Shown in pieces: positions 11,455-22,249 of a DNA stretch of 64,000 nucleotides; position 1 is the first letter of the stretch, and the number at the start of each line of letters is the position of its first letter. The stretch spans positions 1-64,000 of the forward strand of contig JAAEAF010002350.1 in assembly GCA_011037195.1 (NCBI GenBank), written 5' to 3'. This DNA comes from Triatoma infestans. Taxonomy: Eukaryota; Arthropoda; Insecta; Hemiptera; Reduviidae. The position numbers and the translations under genes were made by a program. The notes beneath the pieces were generated by a model. The model ran no database searches. It had not been told where the DNA came from and saw only the letters and a list, made by a program, of their open reading frames with translations.

Positions 11455-11500
11455 TCCGACATTTCGTCCATATTGCGGTGGGCTTCTTCAGGGTCATTTC
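11455..11500 (-). ncRNA. Hammerhead-like motif H1
   Basis: On the minus strand CTGAAGA (11491-11485) is followed by a short hairpin region and GAAATGTCGG. The order CTGANGA / stem / GAAA / NUH matches the hammerhead catalytic core (position 7 is not conserved). ATGT replaces the ACGT seen in the other copies, as CpG decay would produce. A 6-bp stem (TGTCGG with CCGACA) surrounds the site. Activity is unproven. Confidence 0.3.
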
Positions 11501-11573
11501 GCTTTGAGGCTAATGGTGCATTGAAAGCACCGCAATACCTCCTCTTATATTAGCAAGAGAAAGTAATAAAGAA

Positions 11574-11866
11574 AAAAAGAAATCCGATGTGATACACTCT
11601 TTACACCTTTCGTACAAATCTTTGGAGCCATTTTTGAGAAAATTGGACCAAAATGAAAAATCCACAGTCAGTGTAAATGATACTTCCGGTTAACCGGATT
11701 TTGACAGATAACTTACTGTCGCATACAGAAACACACGCGCACACACTTTACTACTAATCACTTTTTCGGTTTTTCAGGACTGAAAAATTGACTTCCGGTG
11801 AAAACTCGATATGAAAATTTAACACGATTACAATACATTTTCTTATTAGGAGTAAGAGAATGTAAT
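11574..11866 (+). mobile_element. HPR repeat, internally deleted
   Basis: Starts with a diverged TCCGATGTGATACACTC end and continues with GGAGCCATTTTTGAGAAAAT, TACTTCCGGTTAACC, GACTTCCGGTGAAAACTCGAT and the 3' hairpin end TAGGAGTAAGAGAATGTAA. The first module is deleted relative to 50925-51618. Confidence 0.7.
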
Positions 11867-12670
11867 AATGAACAAATTGCAAATACTGAGAATGTATTTT
11901 AATTCAAGTCAAATAATCTCTCTTTAAAAACCGGCTCTCTTTAGTATTGCTGCAAAATCCTATTGGTTATCTAGGATCGTATTTTGCAATAAGTTTTATT
12001 TTCGCCTAGTTTTGCCACTAGATCTCGGGCTGTGTAGTGTTGAATGTTATTACTTTACGTCAATTGTGAGAAAAAGTGAGTATTCTCTTGCTTTTGATTA
12101 AAAGTGCTTTTGCATTAATACTTTCATATTATTACAAGGTTGCAGAAATAAACATCATTTCTTCTCATGTTTAAAAAAAAAACGACTCAAACATTGGAAA
12201 ATCCATTCGCAATAAGAAGCATTTCCAACTATTCTTCTACGTCCAACTAAAATAGAAATTTTACTAGAAATCTGATGCAACCACTCATCCAGAACTCACC
12301 AAAAAATCAATTTTTATAGTGAAATGTTTCAAATTAAATTGATATGCCAAATATGTGAAGAATGTTTGATGCAAAATTTAAAGAAAGAAAAGAAAAAAAA
12401 AACCATGGTTACTATGAAAATGTCAAAGTATTGAAAATGTTTTATGGTTTTTGTTTCGCAAATGAAGAAATAACACAATTTAAAATTATACACACCAATA
12501 ATTTATAAACCAACAAATAAAAATATCTGATTATAAATTAATCATAAAATATTATTATATATACATTATAATTAATATTATTAAAATATTAGGCCAGTTA
12601 AAAAAAAGATCAAATAATAATTAATTCAAACACATAATATATGATTTTTGTAATAATAACAGTTTGAAGG
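11867..12670. other. Intergenic, no gene recognised
   Basis: AT-rich, homopolymer-rich, no ORF or repeat family recognised. Confidence 0.35.
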
Positions 12671-13489
12671 GAAGGGAATAGCTATTTGGTTAGCGTACTG
12701 GACTCCCACGCGGAAGACCCGGGTTCGAGTCCAGCTAAGCTACCCTTAGATTTTTTCTTCCTAGGAGTTTCTACAGATCACTGTCCGGTGATGGACATTC
12801 ATTCCCGTGCAACCCTTTTTCCTTGAAGTACTTGGGGGGATCTTTTTAGATCGTACCTACTACCCTCTTGTGCTTAACCGGTCCCACGTTGCAAGCAACG
12901 GGATCGTTTAACAAGAGAGGGATATCACCACCATGGAAAGGCGGTTAGTGCAATACCTAACTAAAGCAAATGCGCTTCCAGCTACGGGCTGGCACCGGGG
13001 TTTATTTTATATTGCGAGTCTCCTCCCTTTCAACTCATGACCGAAGCCATTGGAGTTGTTGGCTAAACCACGGCCACTACGAATCCTACCTCAATTGCAA
13101 GTAATTGGCTCGGAAAGTAGCTTGCGCCCGTAGTTCAGTATTTCAACTCTAACGAGCTGGGGTGACTGATCGCACGCCCGATGGATTCCATCACTGATGG
13201 AGAGTCCATCTACTGATTCCTGTCTATTGCCTCAAGTACAGGGGTTGTAGTAACCCAGGAGTTACAGCAACCCTGCAAGGGGAAAGGATCAGAATGGGTT
13301 GGGGGGAAGGAATCCCCAACCTGGAGAGCCCGAAGGGTGGGCGATGGAGGCGCCGTAGAGCAACACCAAATCTGGTGATAGACAGTGTAGTCTATAATGA
13401 GAGAACGCTGTCCGGAGACGGGCAGCGCACTGAAAACGCTCTTGGCGCCAATACCAATAAATGTTAACACGCCTTAAATTAAAAAAAAA
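12671..13489 (+). mobile_element. SINE-2 copy, split by a 573-bp insertion
   Basis: Head with a tRNA-like A box region (TAGCTATTTGGTTAGCG) and a canonical B box, GGTTCGAGTCC, at about 12722, followed by the SINE-2 body CTTCCTAGGAG..TCTACAG.TCACTGTCCGGTGATG. It resumes at 13371 with GACAGTGTAGTCTATAATGAGA, TGTCCGGAGACGGGCAG, GGCGCCAAT and TTAACACGCCTTAAATTA plus A tail. Confidence 0.75.
12798..13370. mobile_element. Unclassified 573-bp insert flanked by a 14-bp direct repeat
   Basis: TCCGGTGATGGACA (12784-12797) and TCTGGTGATAGACA (13371-13384), 12 of 14 identical, flank it; the SINE-2 consensus has this site once. There is no A tail. A long imperfect hairpin spans 12865-12917: CTCTTGT, CGGTCCC and GTTGC pair in order with GCAAC, GGGATCG and ACAAGAG around an AA loop. 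The rest is mixed-composition sequence with G-rich blocks near 13290-13350. Minus-strand frames over 13210-13510 are not recognisable proteins. It parallels the 4609-4944 insert: in a SINE, no A tail, and a hairpin with an AA loop. Confidence 0.55.
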
Positions 13490-13779
13490 GTAATAAGAGT
13501 TTGAATTCAAAATTGGATATAAAGATAACCTCCATCACCCTCAAAAAAAAAAAAGAAAAAAAAAAGATGACTGGTCCGACTGTCTTCGTAAACGTCCGGC
13601 ACTCTTTCGAGATTGAAAAGTTCCATTTCCCCCCACTCTAAAAAATGAAAGTGTCGTTACGTTATATTCAGATTACTAACCTTTCATAAAACATTTTCAA
13701 TGTTAAAAATTATTGGTACCGCTTAAGAGAAAACAAAAAAAAACTCAATAGAGTTTTAAGTTTTGACGTATGTTTTTAT

Positions 13780-14040
13780 GTCGGATCGGAGTGATATCCA
13801 AACGGAATATCAAGTAGGCGGTTCCTACAATGTTTCGAGATATTTTTTGAGTATTTGTAATATTTTTGATTATATAAGCACCACACACACATACATGTAT
13901 AGCATATAGACTTCGCTAAAAACATTTTTACGAATTCTGGGGATCTCTAAGCACGCATTTCTTACGAAATCCCAATTTCTTCGTAAATTTAACACGATTG
14001 CAGTACTAATTCGGAGAAAATAGAATATTTTTGCAAGATG
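13780..14040 (+). mobile_element. HPR repeat fragment (3' third)
   Basis: GTCGGATCGGAGTGATATCC, AACGGAATATCAAGT, CACACACACA, CGCTAAAAACATTTTTACGA and TTAACACGATTGCAGTA in order, matching the HPR 3' third. The hairpin end is eroded. Confidence 0.55.
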
Positions 14041-14901
14041 ATGATAGAATTGACGGTTTTACTGTACAAAATTTAAATTATGCCGCCAATGTTCTGGGAA
14101 AAGCAAAATAACTTTTTGTGGAATTTTAATTTGTCACAAAATGTACGAAATAGCCAGACTGACAGTGTTGTTTCCTTTATTTATTAGATTCTATTTATAT
14201 TTTATATATATATATATACTTTATTTAAACTCGTTTATTTAAAAATAATCAATATTGACTTTTGTACAAATAAATCTTTGCTTTACTTGTATATAATATA
14301 TATATATATATTTTTTTCCATCTCAGCACATAACTGATATCGGATTTCACTAAATCCTGTCCTAAATAAATACAAATGTCTGCTAATTCCTAAATAAATA
14401 AAGACGTCTGCTAATTTATAGCGCTTGTTATTTTTTTTTTTATATGTCTTCCAGCAATATATATGTTTTCTAACATTTTTTTTAATCTTTAGTTTTATTC
14501 TACACTAAGTTTTTTTCTGCACTTGGCTTAAAAAATAAAATAAAAAATCTGGAGTGAAACACTCACTTGAATTTTGCTTATAGCAATAGTACAGTATATG
14601 TAATAGTGAAATTGTCTTTAAAATTGCTATGGTTACAAACTATTATAGGAGCTTGCCTAAAAAAAAGTTAGTATTTTGGGGGTATCACTAACTAAGCGCA
14701 CTCTGTCGCAACTTAAACTTGTAGCGGCTGTTTATATTTTTAACCTAATTGATACATGCAGTGAGTATTCCATGCTTAAAGAAAATCATTGTAGCCACTT
14801 TCGAAGAAATCCCCCCCCCAAAAAAATCAGATACCTAATCCGTAAAGTACACTTCCGGTTTATTGATTTTCTTCAAATTTGGAATTTTCTCAACGCTTCT
14901 A

Positions 14902-16073
14902 TTGGCTCTTCTCAGGAGCTCTAGGGGCGGTGCAGGGGGAGAGGGGCCTGGGGGTTGGGGAGAGGTTATCTTCATCTTTTGGCACCCTTACATGGCACCT
15001 CCCTAGAGATGGCATGATTAAGAAATACAGCTTCATTAAAAATTTCTCTCTGAAGTTGGGCACCAAAAGTGGGTGGAGCGAAGGATCCGCTCTGTTGGGC
15101 ATTAAGGAACATGCCATTAAATGGTATACTGATAGTATAAGACCCTCGAAGGGACTGGAGCGGGCGTGGTTGGTGCAAGGATCAAACACTCGGAACCCAT
15201 GGGTAAGTTTCCCAGCACCTTCCAGGAGGAGATACACGCTATTGGAAGATACGTACAATTTAACCTCGATAGGGGATATAGGAACCAGGAGATCCTTTCC
15301 GATAGTCAAGCAGCCATTAAAGCACTGAGTGCATCAGTTATCAGCTCTAAAATGGTCTGGGGGGGGGGGAATGCCTAGGTAAACTTAATAACATAGTCAG
15401 GAAGAATAAAGTTACTCTTTGGTGTGTGCCGGGGCATGTTGGCATTGAAGGGAATGAGATGGCCGACACCCTGGCCAAGCTAGGCGCTACGACCCCGCTT
15501 CTAAGGCCGGAACCTTTTTGTGGGGTAAGCGACCAGTTTCTGTTGGAGGAACTTAGGAAGGAGGGAAGAGACGAGGAGATCTCAACTCTGGTACTCCTTT
15601 CCCGGTTTGCGGCAGGCCAAGATCTGCCTGGGAAATTATAACCAACGGAGATCGGAGGCCTGCATCGGATTGAGCAAGAACTAGCTCCGCGTTCTTATGG
15701 GTTTCCTCACGGGGCATTGCCGACTTAGAGGACACCTGGTGGAGCTGGGTTTGGAAAGTGACAGCTCATGCAGATTCTGTGGGGGAGTTGGAGGAAACTC
15801 CATTACATCTCCTAACAGACTGCGAGGCTACCACTGAGAGAAGATTCAAGAACCTGGGTAGCTACCAGGTGGAGGATGGGGATATACCCTCTCTAGAGCC
15901 TGTCAGGGTGTTGGGATTCCTCAGGGATCTCAACCTGATGGAGGTTTTGTAGAACGCACGCTCAAAGGACATCTGTTCTAGTACTGTGGGCAAACAGCCT
16001 GCGGCACCAGGGGGATAGCACAATAGATCGAAAGGTCGCAGTGCATTGCCCCCCCCTTCAAAAAAACAAAAAA
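14902..16073 (+). mobile_element. I/LOA-like LINE, 5'-truncated, RNase H domain
   Basis: Frameshifted coding sequence for the C-terminal RNase H: KWYTD at about 15120 (first Asp), FQEEIHAI (Glu), ILSDSQAAIKALSAS (Asp), VTLWCVPGHVGIEGNEMADT (His/Asp), then LGATTPLLRPEPFCGVSD. All four acidic positions can be read but in at least two frames. A G-rich run at 15358-15369 carries a frameshift. The 3' end closes with CCCCCTTC and an A-rich tail. AACGCTTCTA is present on both sides (14892-14901 and 16074-16083), a candidate 10-bp target duplication. Confidence 0.8.
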
Positions 16074-16084
16074 AACGCTTCTAC

Positions 16085-16175
16085 TGTACTACTCGTAGTG
16101 TTTACCAAGTTTCCCCATGTTTACCTTCACAGAGGAAAGGTCTCCTACCTAGGGTGCGTCATCAGGTTGTAAAAC
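16085..16175 (-). repeat. Short repeat R3, inverted copy
   Basis: The minus strand reads GATGACGCACCCTAGGTAGG, AGACCTTTCCTCTGTGAAGG, then TAAACATGG..AAACTTGGTAAACACTACG, matching 17362-17470 almost base for base. Confidence 0.65.
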
Positions 16176-17361
16176 TGTATATTATACTAAAGTGGATTAC
16201 TTTAAAGGAAAGCATAACGCTAATGTTCCCCCAAGAATTATCAAAAAAAATTAAATTTTTACATTGAAAATGTTTTAAATAAATGTGATAGTTGTGTTTA
16301 GTTTACGAGGTTTAAAACAGTTTTCGAGAGAAAAGGTGATAAACGAAAAAAACCCATTTTGTGAAGTCACTCATTTTCCGTTTCATGGATTTTGTCCGAA
16401 ATTTTCTTGTCAAATTTTGATTGGTGGTTACACAAAACGGAATAACAAGTTTGCGCTTCTTGCGATAATTTCGTTTTTGAGATATATTGTTCATACATAC
16501 TCGTACACACACTAGAAACATTTTTTTCGTTCTCAGCGGACCTCTAAACGTGTATTTCTGGTAAAAACTCGATAATTTGATACGATCCCAATACTTCCCT
16601 TCCTCTTTTCCAGGAGTAAGAGAAAATATAGGATGTCTCAAAAACATTTGCTGCCAGTGAGAAGTCAGTATCAAGCTGCTTAATACGTATCAATTGTTGT
16701 CCCTAAGTAGTAAGAGGGTGAGAGAGTAATGACTTAAGAGTGTTCTCTTTTCTGTGATAAATCACTCTTATTGATAGTTTAGATACAAATCCATAGCACC
16801 TTTTAGATTGGACCCATTGTTACAAGTTTTTATGAAGTATTTACTCGTTTCCCTTATTCCACAATATCTGCAGAAGTAGGAGCCATTATTCCAGAGCTTT
16901 CTTTTACACCTAATGGTTGTCATCACCAACTTCCTGTCCTTTTTTTTTCCTTTCCGCCTCCTTACTTTCCCAACCTCAACATTTTCTTTTGTCTTCAGAG
17001 TAACCCTATTGTACGAGATTGTGACTATTAAAAAAATGTTTGATGGCGAGAAGTGATTAGAAAATTGTCAGTTGTAAAAATGTTTTATTTTATTTTAATA
17101 TTTCAACGACCTGTACACAGTTGTACATGTGTGCTTTACGTTTCTTTCCCGGCCCGTATAATTTCAGTCGTTTAGTAATAGGATAAAAGCTAGGAGAGAT
17201 GACGCACATTTCAAAGTTGTGCCCTGTATCAAAATATAGGAGATATATTAAACAGATAATGCTTATAAAATATATGTCAAAACTACTGTTATTTTTCAAA
17301 ATAAAGACATTCTCATTTATTCCCAGAAACAAAATACAAATACACTACATTGGCCGTCTAT

Positions 17362-17470
17362 CCTGCTATGGTAGGATAGATGACGCACCATAGGTAGGAG
17401 TCCTTTCCTCTGTAAAGGTAACATGGTTGATCGACATGAAACTTGGTAAACACTATGTCTATGAGTCCAA
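17362..17470 (+). repeat. Short repeat R3, direct copy
   Basis: GATGACGCACCATAGGTAGG, GTCCTTTCCTCTGTAAAGG, then AACATGG...GACATGAAACTTGGTAAACAC. The related short string AGGAGAGATGACG also occurs at about 17190 (+) and 17745 (-), so this may be the conserved core of a larger eroded element between 16085 and 17760. Confidence 0.6.
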
Positions 17471-17759
17471 TTTTAACACAGCAGGAAATCTTTCATTTCA
17501 TTTGCAATTAATGTAGTATATATAAAAAAAAAAAAAATTTACTAAGCGTTATGAAAATTCAGGTATTCACCAGATATAGCTGAAGCGTATAGATGTTCTT
17601 AGAACACAGAAGAACACACAAAATAATTGAAGAAGTTTGCAATACGTTCGCTTCTGATCTCTCTACTCCTGGACTAACTACCATGACGCCACGTGTTGGC
17701 AAACAAGAGAAGTAAAGCCTGTGTCTTCTCTCCTACCTCCGTCATCTCTCCTAGCTCAA

Positions 17760-18330
17760 CCCTAGGTATAATAGAGCTAGCTAATCTATGTCCGCGAGAA
17801 CAGGATGAACTTGCAACAAAATAGATCAAATCGATTCCCTGTACTGCTGTCAGTAGTAGCGCCGGAAGGATGCGTATATATCTAACTTCTTACCATCATC
17901 TTTAACGGTGATGAATCGAATCTGTACGAATTCAGGACGGAGCTGATGTGGGAAGATAGCCATGAAAAATGCATTCTTTAGTCTGGTCAGAGCTACAAAA
18001 AAAAAGACGGGTTGCAATAAATAAAAAGAAGATCCTCAAACCTAGCAGATTATATATTAATGTGTGCCTGAAATTTTAGTTGAAGTCAGTACTCTTAGAT
18101 CATAGATACGTAGATTCGTTTTAGATCGATATTTGCTCATCTTTTCTAGAGCAAGAATGAAAAGACGTTAGATAAACGCATCCTTACGGCGCTACCACTT
18201 ACAGGAATCGATTTGGCACGAGATCTGTTATTTATCGTGGAAGGTTAAGAAGAGGAAGACTATTTTGTTGCGTGTCTATCCGGTTTTCACGGCCATAGAT
18301 AGCTCTATTGTGCCTGTACTATCTAGATAA
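17760..18330. repeat. Imperfect inverted repeat pair
   Basis: The reverse complement of about 17765-17895 (GTTAGATATATACGCATCCT, TCCGGCGCTAC, GGAATCGATTTG, ACTATTTTGTTGC-like, GGACATAGAT..AGCTCTATT) matches about 18170-18320 in the same order. The right arm has about 45 bp extra after GGAATCGATTTG. These are two head-to-head copies of one unknown repeat. I see no coding sequence. Confidence 0.55.
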
Positions 18331-19436
18331 TTAGATTGACAATAGAAGAATGCCTTCTCAAAGTAAAGAGAATCAGCCGCTTCCAGGATGTACTGGAAGT
18401 ATTGTTGAGAGAGGATATCATTGCTCCGGGCAATTGGGGAGGAGAATTGAGAAGGCCAAAGCCTATTTATTAGTGCGGCTATAGCGCACTATTCTTGCCA
18501 AATTTGCAGTAAACCTGGTGTCGCTAATGAAAAGATCCCAAGTGGTTGATTTGGGTAGTCCCCATAGCTCCTCTACTGATAAGCATATCAACGATCTGTT
18601 GGTCTTGTTTATTGCAATGAGAAAGATTCCATGACTTCTACATCTTGTAATCATGTTAAATCGCTTCTCTTTTGCACCGTTGCTGCTAGAGGTTTATAAT
18701 AAATACTCTTTATTTAAGATATCAACGACAATAAGTTGTGCAGTTTTCCACTTTGATTTTGCCGTCAAATGAGCAAATTCCTAGACAGAGTAATTTCTGT
18801 GATAAATCAGTTCAGAGTAATTCCTAGACATCAGGGATATCAATTAAAAAAAATGAGAACAGGGAAAGAAAATGAAAACAAATCCTACCTGCCTGATCAA
18901 TACATCTCTGTACCTACATCTCAGTCAATAAGAGCAGACAAACATCACATCCTATCATCATATTAATATTTGAAGACAGAAGGAGTTTTTAGAAAGAGAG
19001 AGAGGGAATTATTTAAGATGTAACAAACATCTGTCACAACTTGTTAGTTCACCATTTAACATTATCAAGTTACGCTTGTCTAACGGGATATTTCTCTTCT
19101 ATCCTGACCTTTTTCTTATTATGGGGGGGTATGATGTCTGCGTGCTGGACTTGTATTCTTACCATCATCACCTTGTTATGCTGTACACTTCTTCATTTAA
19201 TTACATTGATATATAAATGTATTTACATTTTCCTATTCTCTTAGAAATTTATCTTACTTATTATATATGTTTGTTGTAGAAAATTCTTTTTGTTTTAAAT
19301 AATAATAATAATAATATAATAATAATAATTGATTCCTATATTTCGGTTGATAAAAATATTTTAATTATGCCAACATTTTGACGTAACTTGCATTAGTAAA
19401 GTAATAAATAAATAAAAAAATTACAAAAAAATAAAA
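18331..19436. other. Intergenic, no gene recognised
   Basis: A moderately balanced-composition block (18360-18660) precedes AT-rich sequence. Frames there give no family I recognise. An AAT-repeat patch lies at 19300-19330. Confidence 0.35.
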
Positions 19437-19584
19437 TTCTTCCTAGGAGCCTCTGTCACCGGAGCTCACTGTCCGGTAATGACAGTGTTGCCTCTAACGA
19501 GACACTGTCTGGAGGCCGGCAGTGCACTGAGGTTCCGGGCGCCAATGACCATAGATGTTGAAGCGCCATAAAAAAAAAAAAAAA
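19437..19584 (+). mobile_element. SINE-2 copy, 5'-truncated
   Basis: CTTCCTAGGAGCCTCTGTCA, AGCTCACTGTCCGGTAATGA, AGACACTGTCTGGAGGCCGG, CAGTGCACTGAGG, GGGCGCCAATGACCATAGAT, then an A tail at 19570-19584 that abuts the next element directly. The tRNA-like head is missing. Confidence 0.8.
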
Positions 19585-19954
19585 TCCTGGTGTGAAACAC
19601 TCACACAACTTTTTCTTACTCCAGTTCTCAAAATTATTTATAATTGACAAATTTACTACAATTCGTTGAAAACTGAATAAACTGTCCAGTAAAAGCGCAC
19701 TTCCGGTTTACTAATTTTCTTGAAACTCAGAATTTTGGCCATCTATTTATTTCTAATTAATTTTATTTGGATGATAGAATTGTATAATAATCAACTATGA
19801 TAGCATTTTAGAGAAAAAACATAACCCCACTCCTCGCCCATAACTGTCTTTAAATGAATTTTCCCAGAGAAATGTTTCAAATAAACGTTTGTATACGTAG
19901 TTGTTATACTAAGTTTGAAGAAAATGTCGGAGCCATTTTTGAGAAAAACAAAAA

Positions 19955-19988
<34 letters not shown>

Positions 19989-20160
19989 CTAGTAAAGTGG
20001 TACTTCCGGTTGAGGAATTTTGACAGATAAGGTACTGTCAGATTCCATGGTGATACCTAAACGGAATATTAAGTTTCATCTTTCTAAGGTTTTTCGTTTT
20101 TGAAGTATGCTGTTCATATACCCACACACACACACACACACCACACGCACACACACATAA
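19585..20160 (+). mobile_element. HPR repeat, 3'-truncated at its microsatellite
   Basis: Starts TCCTGGTGTGAAACACTCAC immediately after the SINE-2 A tail. It contains both modules (CGCACTTCCGGTTTACTAAT and GGTACTTCCGGTTGAGGAAT) and GGTGATACCTAAACGGAATA, and breaks off in the (CA)n tract at 20123-20158. The third block and 3' hairpin are missing. Confidence 0.8.
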
Positions 20161-20221
20161 CCATAGTCATAATTGAACATGTTGTGATAAGACATATAAA
20201 ATTTTCCCATTCTAAGATATC

Positions 20222-20300
20222 CTCTGAAGAAGGCAAACAATGTTTGTCGGAACGTCGGGTTATTAATAAAAAACACTCAAAAATGTTTGGAGTTTTCCTG
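20222..20300 (+). ncRNA. Hammerhead-like motif H2
   Basis: CTGAAGA at 20224-20230, a 7-bp stem with AAT loop (20232-20248), then GGAACGTCGGG (20249-20259) and AATAAAA downstream. The core position G12-A13 reads GG instead of GA, so this copy is probably inactive. ACGT follows as in the family pattern. Confidence 0.3.
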
Positions 20301-21779
20301 TGATACCCCCTGGCGGATCAGCCATCTAACAGATACATCTTTTCAAATAATTTTTTTTTTTTGTTGATATTTTAAAGTTGCTTAACAGTTAAGGTTCTTT
20401 GCACCTACTGGACTAATACGAGTATATAATTATTTGCACGAACATTTCTAATATTTGCTGTATTTTTAACTTCCATATTCTCTAAAGCATTCATTCAAAC
20501 AATCACACATCCATTTGCACAAATGGCGGGGTGCCAACCCCGGCTTCAGGCCCAAATCTTCCGAAAATTCAGTGGCCCCCAAGTACAGACGAGATATAGG
20601 CGATCAAATGATGTTGCCAACCGCTGGCCGCCTTAGGTCCCTGCATTGATTCACATCTTTGTTCATAATCTAACGTACTTTATTCATGGCTCGCTAATAA
20701 ATATTTACTCTCATTCTACGCTAAACATACCTAACCAACAATTCAGTCATTCACACTTCACAAGCCTTAAAAGGATATTAGCGAAAATATTGGCGAATAA
20801 ATGAAACTGTTCAGATTGTGAAACAGGATTCTCATTATTATGGAAACAATATCTCTACAATTAGGGATTCATGTAAAAATTGCCGTAATTTTTTAATAAT
20901 GTTCACCTATTTATCTAGAAATATATTGACTTTCGTTTGACAATTCCTAGAAATGGACTATATCGATCATCTATAGTTTAAAAAATATTTTTCTTCTTTT
21001 TTATTAAAAAAAAAAAGAAGAAATTCTTAAAGAAAATAATCCACTATATTCCCCTGTATCGTTCAATTTCCAGCAAGGCTAAATAAGATTCATTAGTAGA
21101 TGTGATAAAATCATCAAGCGTAAAATTGAAATGCTCACTGTAGGAGAAATAATCTGTAAGGAATAAACAAAATTGGAAATTAAATTACAAAGAAAAAAAA
21201 ATGTTGATTTTACACTTGTAATGTTTAAAGATAACAAAAAAATAAAAAGTAATAAAGTATTCTGAAATGTATATTTAAAACTGTGGATATAGAAAAGTAG
21301 TGAACGATATTAGGTTGTGAATTTTTTATAGTATAATATTTTTATATAGTACGGTTTGAAACTTCATTCAGATTAGTTTTTTTTATGAATATACAATATC
21401 ACTGTTTGCATTGCATTCCTTATTTATTTTCATGAATTTTTATACGATTCATTTGCCAGTCAGTGGCTTCTTTCTTATTCATATGGCTAAGGCATTCCCA
21501 TTAAGAGGAAGTAATGTATTCTTATTAGATTTTCCAAAAGGAAATTTAAGCAGAAATTCATCCCAAGAAATACGTCCCAAGAGTTTGAAAATATTTTATT
21601 TAATAATATTATTTTTTTTATGAATACATATCTAATTAACTTAAAACGAACTTGTTCGGTAGTTAAAGAAGCGATGACCGTCTCAAAAATAAGCTTTACT
21701 TTTTTTTTGGACTTTACTAACTTAAAACTCTGTCCGTTATTCCATTTGTGGAGTATAAGATCCTTTATAAAGCTTTACC
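20301..21779. other. Intergenic, no gene recognised
   Basis: AT-rich. A GC-richer block at 20524-20645 contains GGGGTGCCAACCCC but no reading frame I recognise. Short frames near 21411-21623 lack codon signal. Confidence 0.35.
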
Positions 21780-21960
21780 AATCTTCTTAATTGTGGGCCA
21801 GTTCCCTCTTTTGGACCTACTCATGGAACTATGCTAAATGTATTTTTAACAGTTTCTTCCGTCCTTTATTCTGAGATGCTGAAATATGACCGAACCATCT
21901 CAATCATTGCTGTTGATATTATACCCTTTTGCTGGCAGAGCTTACATTTCGGAATACTTT
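21780..21960 (-). pseudogene. LINE ORF2 C-terminal fragment
   Basis: The minus strand encodes LRWFGHISASQNKGRKKLLK, the basic RWxGHVxRM-type segment found near the C-terminus of many RTE-, CR1- and L2-like ORF2 proteins. Only this patch is readable and it is broken on both sides. Confidence 0.4.
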
Positions 21961-22187
21961 ATGTTTTTGTCTGTAGAAAACAAGCGTAAAATCAAAATTT
22001 TTCTTTATAATTCCTTTCCTCTTTTGTTTATTCCTTACAAGGTTATTTCCCCTACCTTGGACTACTTTAGATATCCTATCCTACCTTACCTTAGGTCTCA
22101 TGCTTATTCCGTCCATATAATACTAGGGTGTGTAACAAAAGGCAGTGCGTTTTTTTTTACTACAATTCGATTCTGTAGTTTATATAT

Positions 22188-22245
22188 TTTTTTTTTTTTT
22201 GGCGCATCGACAGCTAAGGTCATTAGCGCTTTTCGAATAATTTTT
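22188..22245 (-). mobile_element. SINE-2 tail fragment
   Basis: A T tract followed by GGCGCATCGACAGCTAAGGT and CATTAGCGCTTTT, the reverse of the SINE-2 GGCGCCAATGACCATAGATG..A tail end. Confidence 0.4.
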
Positions 22246-22249
22246 TCTT

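Larger units (their letters stand above)
14545..16632 (+). mobile_element. HPR repeat, split by a LINE
   Basis: The 5' end (AATCTGGAGTGAAACACTCAC at about 14548) and first module (ACACTTCCGGTTTATTGATTT) lie at 14545-14901. The remainder (ATGTTTTAAATAAATG, GTTTCATGGATTTTGTCCGA, ACACAAAACGGAATAACAAG, TATTTCTGGTAAAAACTCGAT, CCAGGAGTAAGAGAAAATA) lies at about 16200-16632. A LINE and a small repeat occupy the gap. Confidence 0.6.

Noticed and set aside
12676..12755. Candidate tRNA gene
   Set aside because: A and B boxes are good but no proper anticodon stem; it is the SINE-2 head.
13210..13510. Two overlapping minus-strand frames of 86 and 73 codons
   Set aside because: They cross the insert/SINE-2 junction and show no domain.
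14899..15309. 136-codon minus-strand open frame
   Set aside because: Antisense shadow of the RNase H LINE on the plus strand.
17090..17393. Overlapping 80- and 64-codon frames on opposite strands
   Set aside because: AT-rich chance frames with no motif.
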